Source of the DNA: Christensenella sp. UBA1214
GTDB lineage: Bacteria > Bacillota > Clostridia > Christensenellales > CAG-138
DNA length: 12,039 nucleotides
Reading direction: 5' to 3'
Assembly: GCA_002309375.1 (NCBI GenBank)
Contig: DBXK01000015.1
Location: 1 to 12,039 of the forward strand
In this document: piece after piece, positions 6,823-12,039 of the stretch
How the letters are laid out: each line of letters begins with the position of its first letter
How positions within the stretch are numbered: the stretch's first letter is position 1
Program-made: the position numbers and the translations under genes
Notes under the pieces: model-generated
What the model saw: only the letters and a program-made list of their open reading frames with translations
Databases searched by the model: none
Told to the model about the DNA's origin: nothing

Positions 6823-6876
6823 TTGTCTGTTTTTAGTATAAAATTGTTCATTTTTGTACTATTTTTGTCCGTTTTT
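6823..6876. repeat. Three direct repeats TTGTYYRTTTTT, 21-bp period
   Basis: TTGTCTGTTTTT (6823-6834), TTGTTCATTTTT (6844-6855) and TTGTCCGTTTTT (6865-6876) start exactly 21 bases apart, about two helical turns. They lie directly upstream of the candidate spo0A -35 and also upstream of the divergent promoter at 6955. They may be binding sites for one protein on one DNA face, or phased A-tracts that bend DNA. The TTGTC core recalls half of a 0A box (TTGTCGAA). Confidence 0.6.
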
Positions 6877-6954
6877 CTCCGTAACCGAAGTTCAGCGAGA
6901 GAATTTTCTCTCCAAACGGAGCGAAGGAAGCCGTTTCAATGATAGGCAAAGGTA

Positions 6955-6984
6955 TTGACAAACATTCCGGAAAAGGTATATAAT
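6955..6984 (+). promoter_or_regulatory. Strong sigma-A promoter of the 177-aa gene / RT unit
   Basis: TTGACA (6955-6960), an 18-bp spacer and TATAAT (6979-6984) match consensus in both hexamers. GGGAGG at 7005-7010 precedes the ATG at 7018. Confidence 0.85.
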
Positions 6985-7017
6985 ATCATTCCAAATTGAC
7001 AGCAGGGAGGACTTATT

Positions 7018-7551
7018 ATGAGCCTTATATCCAAGCTTTTTAAGAAAAAAGCCGTTGACAGCCTCTTTAACGAACTGAGCAACGCAATAAGCCAGAGCCA
7101 GAAGCCGGAGGATAAGCCCGAACAGCCGCAGCAGCCCACGCAGATGAGCGGCGGCATGATGATGGGAGCCACGGTCCCGCATTACGAAGCGCCGGAGTGC
7201 GAAGAGACGATCCCCGGCAATTCCTGGGGCCCGACCATGCCGAAGGAGCCGAATCTGTTCAACTATAACGGCAATTGGTTCGATTACTTCAACGAGATCT
7301 TCCGCGGGGAATTCACCGATTTCCGCATCGTTTCCGACAGGAAAGAGAAGACGGCGACCTTCCTCTTCTACCGCGGGGAGCAGCTCGCCCTTGCTGTGGA
7401 GATCCTCCATCAGGCCAGCGCCGCGCAGAAGCTGCGCCGCGACTGCCGCGCGAACGGCGTGCCGTACCTGCGCTATTATCATGACCACGAGGGCTGGTGG
7501 AACACCCGCAGCTACGTTGTCGAAAGGACCCGCGCCGCTCTCGGGCTCTGA
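7018..7551 (+). CDS. Unrecognised 177-aa protein upstream of the reverse transcriptase
   Basis: I do not recognise this family. The N-terminus is a short basic amphipathic helix (MSLISKLFKKKAVDSLFNEL). A disordered Gln/Pro/Met/Gly-rich linker follows (about 26-75). The folded domain is about residues 85-177 and reads as beta-beta-alpha-beta-alpha: FRIVSDRKEKTATFLFYRG, QLALAVEIL, AQKLRRDCRANGVPYLRYYH, WWNTRSYVVERTRAAL. The AVEIL...GVPYLRYY order recalls PD-(D/E)XK-like (DUF2726-type) folds, but a full catalytic D...ExK set is not evident, so it may be inactive or unrelated. It has no signal peptide or membrane segment. The promoter and GGGAGG site are strong. The next gene on the same strand is a reverse transcriptase, with no good terminator in between, so co-transcription is likely. 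Confidence 0.8.
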   Translation: MSLISKLFKKKAVDSLFNELSNAISQSQKPEDKPEQPQQPTQMSGGMMMGATVPHYEAPECEETIPGNSWGPTMPKEPNLFNYNGNWFDYFNEIFRGEFTDFRIVSDRKEKTATFLFYRGEQLALAVEILHQASAAQKLRRDCRANGVPYLRYYHDHEGWWNTRSYVVERTRAALGL

Positions 7552-7557
7552 GGCGGC

Positions 7558-7694
7558 ACCGGCTTTCGCCGGTTGATATCGAAAAAACAGAAAGAGAACG
7601 CCTTTGCGCCTGCGGCGGACCCGGCGCGGACTTTTCCATGGCTTCGCAGGCAGCCTGTTCGCGTACGGCCCTGTACGTCCAGGAATTATCCTGG
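7558..7694 (+). other. Hairpin-rich leader between the 177-aa gene and the reverse transcriptase
   Basis: Four inverted repeats follow one another. They are ACCGGC/GCCGGT (7558-7563 with 7568-7573), GCCTGCG/CGCAGGC (7608-7614 with 7645-7651), CGTAC/GTACG (7662-7666 with 7673-7677) and CCAGGA/TCCTGG (7679-7684 with 7689-7694). None is followed by a proper T-run, so they are not ordinary terminators. They could form a structured RNA template, a translational control element or a degenerate 3' UTR. Confidence 0.45.
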
Positions 7695-7738
7695 CTTTAA
7701 TGATTTCTCTTTCTGTTTTTTATTTTGCCCTGATTTGT

Positions 7739-8977
7739 ATGGAAGGATCGCTTCTTCGCCTGCTCGGCGAGCCGGCTTCGTGGGAAAAATTCTATGGCTT
7801 CAAAAGGGACCTCGTTTGCCCGAAGGCCTTTTTGAAGGAACTGCGCCGCTTCATCGACGGCGGCGGCTTTGTTCCGTCCGTCCGCGCGATCGAAGCGGGG
7901 GAGCGCTTTCCGCTGCCGCGGAAATCGGTCATCAGCAAGCAAAGCTCGAAGAAGAAGCGCGTTGTCTATACCTATCCATACGCCGAAAACATCGTGCTGA
8001 AGTTGCTCACGCACCTGCTCCTGCGTAAATATGACGGCGTTTTCAGCGAAAACCTCTATTCCTTCCGCCCGGGCAGGAACGCGAAGGACGCCGTGAGGAA
8101 GCTCTGCGCAATCAGCGGCGGGCAAAGGCTTTGGTCCTATAAGGTCGATATCAGCAATTATTTCAATTCCGTGCCGGTCGGCCGCCTGCTGCCGGAGCTC
8201 CGGGAGACGCTTGCGGATGATCCGGAGCTTTATTCCTTCCTTGCGGCGCTCCTTTCCGAAAAGGAAGTGCTCGAGAAGGGGAATCCGGTCATCGAGGAGA
8301 AGGGCATCATGGCCGGCACACCGGTCTCCGCCTTTTATGCGAACCTTTATTTAAAGGACCTGGACCGCTTCTTTTATGAGCGGCGCATTCCCTATGCACG
8401 CTATTCGGACGATATCATCCTCTTCGCCCCTTCGCGGGAGGAAGCCGCGGCGTACGCCGCATTCGTGCGGGAATTCCTTGCGGGAAAGGGCCTTGCGGTG
8501 AACCCCGATAAGGAAAGCTTTTCTTTGCCGGAGGAGGGCTGGACCTTCCTCGGCTTCAGCTATCGGGAAGGCGTTGTGGATATCGCGGCGGCGACAGTCG
8601 AAAAGCTGAAAAAGAAGATGCGCAGAAAAACCCGCGCCCTTGCGAGGTGGAGGGACAGGAACGAGCTCGAGGGCGAACGCGCGGCGAAGGCGTTCATCCG
8701 TATCTTCAACCGCAAGCTGCTCGAAAACGGCGCCGATAACGAGCTCACCTGGAGCCTTTGGTTCTTTTCGGTAATAAATACAGATGCTTCATTGAAGATC
8801 ATCGACGCCTACGCGCAGGAATGCATCCGCTTCCTCGTCAGCGGGAAGCGCACCAAAGCGCGCTTCGGCGTTCGGTATGAGAATATGAAGGAGCTCGGGT
8901 ATCGAAGCCTCGTGCATGAGTATTATGCTTACGAGAAGGGGAAAAAGGAAGAAACAGCGCTTCGGGAAGGCGACTGA
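7739..8977 (+). CDS. Free-standing reverse transcriptase (RNA-directed DNA polymerase)
   Basis: From the ATG at 7739 this is a 412-aa protein with the reverse-transcriptase palm and fingers. RT1/2-like segments are KKKRVVYTYPYAENIVLKLL and NLYSFRPGRNAKDAV. Motif A is KVDISNYFNSV (D137). Motif B is degenerate, GIMAGTPVSAFYANLYL, lacking the usual QG. Motif C is RYSDDIILF (YSDD 222-225). GWTFLGF follows near 268. A basic helical region (about 285-400) resembles a group II-type thumb. There is no HNH/endonuclease domain, no intron boundaries, and no retron NAxxH/VTG motifs, so it is neither a mobile intron maturase nor a clear retron. The start is uncertain: ATG at 7700 and TTG at 7604 are in frame, and none has a good ribosome binding site. 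A defence or domesticated RT is plausible; the clade is unknown. Confidence 0.88.
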   Translation: MEGSLLRLLGEPASWEKFYGFKRDLVCPKAFLKELRRFIDGGGFVPSVRAIEAGERFPLPRKSVISKQSSKKKRVVYTYPYAENIVLKLLTHLLLRKYDGVFSENLYSFRPGRNAKDAVRKLCAISGGQRLWSYKVDISNYFNSVPVGRLLPELRETLADDPELYSFLAALLSEKEVLEKGNPVIEEKGIMAGTPVSAFYANLYLKDLDRFFYERRIPYARYSDDIILFAPSREEAAAYAAFVREFLAGKGLAVNPDKESFSLPEEGWTFLGFSYREGVVDIAAATVEKLKKKMRRKTRALARWRDRNELEGERAAKAFIRIFNRKLLENGADNELTWSLWFFSVINTDASLKIIDAYAQECIRFLVSGKRTKARFGVRYENMKELGYRSLVHEYYAYEKGKKEETALREGD

Positions 8978-9000
8978 ACCGAATTGAAGGATCAAAAAAA

Positions 9001-9035
9001 CCGGACATTCAAACGAATGTCCGGTAATTCTTTTT
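9001..9035. terminator. Bidirectional intrinsic terminator
   Basis: CCGGACATTC (9001-9010), loop AAAC and GAATGTCCGG (9015-9024) form a perfect 10-bp stem. TAATTCTTTTT follows on the plus strand, for the reverse transcriptase. Seven T follow on the minus strand (complement of 8994-9000), for the cyclophilin operon. Confidence 0.92.
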
Positions 9036-9041
9036 GGGCTG

Positions 9042-9719
9042 TTAAGCAGCGGGAAGCTTCTCGGGCTCAGGGAGCTCCGGGCCTTCGATCGTGATCGATT
9101 TAATCACAACGGGCGTCAGCGGCTTATTGTTCCGGTCGGTCTCGACGGAAGCGATGCGGTCCACGACATCCATGCCCTCGAGAACCATGCCGAATGCGGC
9201 ATAGCCTCCGTCAAGGGAAGGATAATCGACGTGCATGATGAAGAACTGGCTGCCGGCGCTGTCGTAGGGCTTCGAACGCCTTGCCATCGAGATCACGCCG
9301 CGGGTGTGCTTGAGCGGGTTGTCGAAGCCGTTCTGCGCGAATTCGCCCTTGATGCAGTAGCCGGGGCCGCCGGTGCCGTTGCCGTTCGGGTCGCCGCCCT
9401 GGATCATGAAGCCGGAGATGACGCGGTGGAAGGTCAGCCCGTCATAGAAGCCCTGACGCGCAAGGTAGCAGAAGTTGCGGACGGTTTCCGGCGCGATGTC
9501 GGGATAGAGCTCGAGCTTGATGACGCCGCCGTCCTCCATGGTGATGGTTGCATAGATCTTATCCATATTTTCTCCTCCTTCGGGGGTGTTGATCGGTTCG
9601 GTAACGACCCCGGGCTTGGCCGGTTCGGCGGTATCCTGCTGCGATTCGGCGGGCTTGCCGGAGCAGGCGCAGGCGAACAGGAACAGGGTGCAAAGCATTA
9701 TCGCAAGGATTTTTTTCAT
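9042..9719 (-). CDS. Cyclophilin-type peptidyl-prolyl isomerase, lipoprotein form
   Basis: This 225-aa cyclophilin speeds proline cis-trans isomerisation during protein folding. The N-terminus (MKKILAIMLCTLFLFACACSG) is a lipoprotein signal with a lipobox cysteine at C17 or C19. A Pro/Thr/Glu linker then leads to a complete PPIase domain from about residue 52. Active-site motifs are FHRVISGFMIQGGDP and SAGSQFFIMH. I chose the ATG at 9719 because GGAGG (9725-9729) sits five bases upstream and it begins the signal peptide. An upstream in-frame ATG at 9776 overlaps the truA stop and has no signal logic. A second well-placed ribosome site inside the gene could start a 174-aa cytosolic form at 9566. 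It is last in a minus-strand run with truA and the AlaX-like gene. Confidence 0.93.
   Translation of the reverse strand: MKKILAIMLCTLFLFACACSGKPAESQQDTAEPAKPGVVTEPINTPEGGENMDKIYATITMEDGGVIKLELYPDIAPETVRNFCYLARQGFYDGLTFHRVISGFMIQGGDPNGNGTGGPGYCIKGEFAQNGFDNPLKHTRGVISMARRSKPYDSAGSQFFIMHVDYPSLDGGYAAFGMVLEGMDVVDRIASVETDRNNKPLTPVVIKSITIEGPELPEPEKLPAA
9564..9580 (-). promoter_or_regulatory. Internal ribosome binding site and alternative start in the cyclophilin gene
   Basis: AAGGAGG (9580-9574 on the minus strand) lies seven bases before an in-frame ATG (9566-9564). This ATG is the first residue of the cyclophilin fold, MDKIYATITM. Starting here would remove the lipoprotein signal and linker, giving a 174-aa PpiB-like cytosolic enzyme. 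Confidence 0.55.
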
Positions 9720-9772
9720 TTCAGCCTCCGTTTTATGGAATAATGAGAGTTTAGCACAGAATGCGCGGAAAA

Positions 9773-10567
9773 TCAATCGGCTTTGTTCGAAAGCGTGTTG
9801 GGCGCAAGCAGATCCTCCGTGTCGAAATCAGCATATTCGACGCGCCAGAGCGTCAGCCCGTGCGCGGGTGCTGTATCTCCGGCATTTTCTCGGGCGGGAT
9901 TTTCAAGGGCGTTTTCGATCAGGGAAACGGGGTCGTAGCCCATCCCGACGCGCAGCATCGTTCCGACCATGATGCGGACCATGTTATAGAGGAAGCCGCT
10001 GCCCGCGACATGATAATAAAGCATATCTCCTTCGCGCGTCCATTCCGAAACATAGATCGTGCGGATCGTCGAAGCGGCCTTCGTGCCGACCGCCTTGAAC
10101 GCCGCGAAATCGTGCTCGCCGAGGAAGAGGGCCGCGGCCTCGTTCAATTTATCAAGATCGAGCGGATAATGGATATGCAGCGCGCGGTCGAAGCTCATTG
10201 CGGAATCGTGGAGCGAATCCAGCACGGCGTAGCGGTAATGCTTTTTCTTTACAGAGAAGCGCGCGTGAAAATCCGGGGAAGGCGCAAAGAAACTCGCCTT
10301 GATGCGGATATCCTTCGGAAGATAGGTGTTGAGCGCGAATGCGAATTTATCGGCGGGGATGCGGCTCTCCGTATCGAAATGCGCGACCTGCGCGCGGGCG
10401 TGGACGCCGCTGTCCGTGCGGCCGGAGGCATGGAGGGAGATATCCTCGCCGGTCAGCTTTTTGAGAGCCGAACGCAGCACCTCCTGCACGGCGACGCCGT
10501 TCGGCTGCACCTGCCAGCCGACGTAGTTCGTTCCGAGATATTCGATTATAAGAACGATGCGCTTCAA
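9773..10567 (-). CDS. truA: tRNA pseudouridine(38-40) synthase TruA
   Basis: This 264-aa protein converts uridines 38-40 of the tRNA anticodon arm to pseudouridine. The catalytic motif GRTDSGVHA (residues 49-57, nucleophile D52) and the N-terminal IEYLGTNYVGWQVQPN match the family. The C-terminal GSGFLYNMVRIMVGTML is also characteristic. The length is normal. The start codon is TTG (10565-10567), with GGAG five bases upstream at 10573-10576. The family begins at exactly this residue, so TTG is preferred. The gene lies 30 bases after the AlaX-like gene and 53 bases before the cyclophilin start, which suggests one transcript. Confidence 0.96.
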   Translation of the reverse strand: MKRIVLIIEYLGTNYVGWQVQPNGVAVQEVLRSALKKLTGEDISLHASGRTDSGVHARAQVAHFDTESRIPADKFAFALNTYLPKDIRIKASFFAPSPDFHARFSVKKKHYRYAVLDSLHDSAMSFDRALHIHYPLDLDKLNEAAALFLGEHDFAAFKAVGTKAASTIRTIYVSEWTREGDMLYYHVAGSGFLYNMVRIMVGTMLRVGMGYDPVSLIENALENPARENAGDTAPAHGLTLWRVEYADFDTEDLLAPNTLSNKAD

Positions 10568-10597
10568 GTTTTCTCCGTTCCGGATGGATTCCCGGCT

Positions 10598-11827
10598 TCA
10601 GTCAACGGCTTTTTCGATATAGTTTTTGAGCATCGCGGCGATATCTTCGTCGGCCTGCCGTTCGGTCTTGCCCTGCGCGAAGAGGGGGCCGCCCCCGCCC
10701 TTGCCGTTCACGGCGGCGTTGACGGCGGCGCAGAGTTCCTTCATCGAAAGCCTGCATCCGGCGGAGCAGGCCATGTGGTAATCCGTTCCGGCAGCGGACG
10801 GAGCGAAGAGCAGGGCGGTCCAGCGGGCGTCCTTCTTCGCCGCCAGGGAATCACAGATAAGGCGCAGATCGTTGGCGTTCATGCCGGGGAGGAGCCCGCA
10901 GATGACGGCGGTCCTGCCGGGGCGCTCCGCAGAGGCTTTTTTAAGAAGCTCCTCCGCAGTCTTTTCGGCGAGGAGGATCGATTTTTGCTTGAGCTCCGCT
11001 TTGGCGGAAGCGAGCTCGTCCATCTGCTTTTTGACGACTTTCGGAAGCTCCTCGCGGGAGGTCGAATACTGCCTCGCGAGGGCTGTGACGGCGTTATGCT
11101 CGGCGATGGCGGCTTTTGCGGCGCGATCCCCGCAGGCGAACCAGAGGCGGGTGCCGCCCTTATAGTGCTGCGCGTCGGTGATGCGGACAGCACCGACCAT
11201 TCCGGTGCGCGGAAGATGGGTGCCGCAGCAGGTGCAGGAATCGATCTTACCGTTGTCGATATAGACGATGCGCACCTCGCCCTGCGCCTTTTCCGCACGC
11301 TTGCGAAGAGTGCGGCTCAGCGCGTCCGCCTCGTCCGTGACCTCCGTATGCACCGGCCGATCGGCGCGGACGGCTTCATTAGCGGCGAGCTCGAGCGCCT
11401 CGAGCTGCTCCGGCATAAGCGGGATATCAAGATCGATCGTGCAGTAATCCTCCGCCATGTGGAAGCCGACGTTCTTCGCGCCGAAAAGCTTGCTTGCAAG
11501 GCCGGAAAGCATGTGCTCGCCGGTGTGCTGCTCGCAGTGGTCAAGGCGGCGCGGCAGGTCGAGCACGACGCGGACCTTTTCGCCGGGAGCGAAGGGCTTA
11601 TCGCAATAGTGGATGACCTCGCCGTCCGCAGTGCGGCAGTCGAGGATCTTCGCACACACTTTTGCGCCTTCGATCGTTCCTCCATCCGGCAGCTGGCCGC
11701 CGCCCTCGGGGAAGATCATCGTGCGGTCGAGCGCAACGAGGTATTTGCCGTCCTTTTCTTCGCAGGAAACGACCTGCGCCGTGCATTCGGTAACGGTCGG
11801 GTAATCGTAATAAAGGATCTCTGCCAT
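10598..11827 (-). CDS. AlaX-type alanyl-tRNA editing protein (long form with DHHA1)
   Basis: This 409-aa free-standing relative of the alanyl-tRNA synthetase editing region hydrolyses mischarged tRNA(Ala), chiefly Ser-tRNA(Ala). An N-terminal beta-barrel (1-90, with MIFPEGGGQLPDGG) leads into the editing domain, whose zinc ligands are H101 and H105 (HTGEH) and C200 and H204 (CCGTH). A charged coiled-coil (about 260-300) precedes a DHHA1-like domain (about 305-405). That domain carries a Gly-rich GKGGGGP loop, a somewhat shortened form of the usual GGGRPDxAQ motif. There is no aminoacylation domain, so it is not AlaRS. AAAGGA upstream of the ATG supports the start. It leads a minus-strand unit with truA and the cyclophilin, from a promoter at 11863-11891. 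Confidence 0.93.
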   Translation of the reverse strand: MAEILYYDYPTVTECTAQVVSCEEKDGKYLVALDRTMIFPEGGGQLPDGGTIEGAKVCAKILDCRTADGEVIHYCDKPFAPGEKVRVVLDLPRRLDHCEQHTGEHMLSGLASKLFGAKNVGFHMAEDYCTIDLDIPLMPEQLEALELAANEAVRADRPVHTEVTDEADALSRTLRKRAEKAQGEVRIVYIDNGKIDSCTCCGTHLPRTGMVGAVRITDAQHYKGGTRLWFACGDRAAKAAIAEHNAVTALARQYSTSREELPKVVKKQMDELASAKAELKQKSILLAEKTAEELLKKASAERPGRTAVICGLLPGMNANDLRLICDSLAAKKDARWTALLFAPSAAGTDYHMACSAGCRLSMKELCAAVNAAVNGKGGGGPLFAQGKTERQADEDIAAMLKNYIEKAVD

Positions 11828-11862
11828 ACCGCAATCCTTTCGTTTGGCTTGTTTATACGGTT

Positions 11863-11891
11863 ATTTTACTCAATCGCGGCCGATCCGTCAA
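11863..11891 (-). promoter_or_regulatory. Promoter of alaX-like/truA/cyclophilin unit
   Basis: On the minus strand TTGACG (11891-11886), a 17-bp spacer and TAAAAT (11868-11863) are near consensus. The leader to the ATG is roughly 30 bases. Confidence 0.75.
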
Positions 11892-11919
11892 CAGCGGAGG
11901 GCAAAAAACCGCCGTTGAC
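11887..11919. repeat. Inverted repeat spanning both divergent -35 boxes
   Basis: GTCAACAGCGG (11887-11897) and CCGCCGTTGAC (11909-11919) are reverse complements except for one base, around an 11-base centre. Each arm contains one of the two divergent -35 hexamers, so a dimeric regulator bound here would cover both promoters. Part of the symmetry comes from the two TTGAC sequences themselves. Confidence 0.5.
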
Positions 11920-11944
11920 AGCAGCGGCGGGCGGGGGCTATAAT
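11915..11944 (+). promoter_or_regulatory. Promoter of chromate-transporter-like gene, apparently leaderless
   Basis: TTGACA (11915-11920), an 18-bp spacer and TATAAT (11939-11944) are both perfect hexamers. With the last T at -7, transcription would begin at or next to 11951, which is the A of the ATG. Confidence 0.8.
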
Positions 11945-11950
11945 GCAGCT

Positions 11951-12039
11951 ATGAGCGAAAAAGAGCAAAAACCGAAAAGAGAGAAAGCGAAAAAGCTGCT
12001 CGCGCTGTTCCTGACCTTTTTGAAGATCGGCGCGTTCAC
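11951..12039 (+). CDS. Chromate transporter (ChrA family), N-terminal fragment
   Basis: Only 29 complete codons are inside the window. A basic N-terminus (MSEKEQKPKREKAKK) is followed by LLALFLTFLKIGAF, the typical entry into the first helix of ChrA/CHR-family transporters, where (L)FLTFxKIGAFTFGGG is conserved. These inner-membrane proteins export chromate or related anions and often occur as two half-size subunits. The gene continues to the right. There is no Shine-Dalgarno before the ATG. The promoter -10 ends six bases upstream, so the transcript is probably leaderless. An in-frame TTG at 11915 would lie within the -35 and is unlikely. The family call rests on a short stretch. Confidence 0.65.
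   Translation, partial: MSEKEQKPKREKAKKLLALFLTFLKIGAF

Noticed and set aside
7517..7524. Perfect 0A-box sequence TTGTCGAA upstream of the reverse transcriptase
   Set aside because: It is inside codons of the 177-aa gene, and the same octamer occurs within other coding regions here, as expected from frequent GTC-GAA codon pairs.
7739..8977. Group II intron or retron identity for the reverse transcriptase
   Set aside because: No endonuclease domain, no intron 5' GUGYG or domain V sequence noticed around it, and no NAxxH or VTG retron motifs; left as unclassified.
9720..9776. Upstream ATG start for the cyclophilin (19 extra residues)
   Set aside because: It would overlap the truA stop, place a non-signal sequence before a classic lipoprotein signal, and bypass the GGAGG site at 9725-9729.

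Overview
The window reads as chromosomal DNA from a GC-rich, spore-forming Clostridia-type Bacillota, probably an uncultured gut lineage. The support is a full-length spo0A, a SipL-like SPOCS/LysM spore-coat morphogenesis gene beside it, strong GGAGG ribosome binding sites, sigma-A promoters of TTGACA/TATAAT type, and a surface 5'-nucleotidase with a sortase-type tail. The exact family cannot be fixed from sequence reading alone.

Left part (1-1975). The window opens with an array of small hairpins separated by TTCAC. Next comes a decayed fragment of a CapA-like protein behind a good extended -10 promoter. A two-gene unit follows: an ECF-type sigma factor translationally overlapping a single-pass membrane protein that looks like its anti-sigma/sensor partner. 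An intrinsic terminator closes it.

Surface enzyme (1895-3892). A textbook promoter (TTGAAA-17-TACAAT) and AGGAGG site drive a secreted, probably wall-anchored 5'-nucleotidase/metallophosphatase, closed by a strong 10-bp hairpin.

Sporulation block (3910-6876, minus strand). A sipL-like gene and spo0A are separated by about 530 bases without a gene. That gap holds a tight cluster of five DnaA-box sequences (three exact), an AT-rich flank and the spo0A terminator. The Spo0A receiver has Glu at the position of phospho-acceptor Asp56 and Gly at position 11 of the acidic pocket, so it may not be controlled by an ordinary phosphorelay. Its upstream region carries three copies of TTGTYYRTTTTT at an exact 21-bp period.

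Accessory unit (6955-9024, plus strand). A strong promoter drives an unrecognised 177-aa protein. After a hairpin-rich gap comes a free-standing reverse transcriptase with YSDD, and then a bidirectional terminator. This is the best candidate in the window for an undescribed system.

Right part (9042-12039). A minus-strand run consists of an AlaX-type alanyl-tRNA editing protein, truA, and a cyclophilin lipoprotein with an internal start that could also yield a cytosolic form. A divergent promoter region then leads to the beginning of a chromate-transporter-like gene, which appears to be leaderless and runs off the window.
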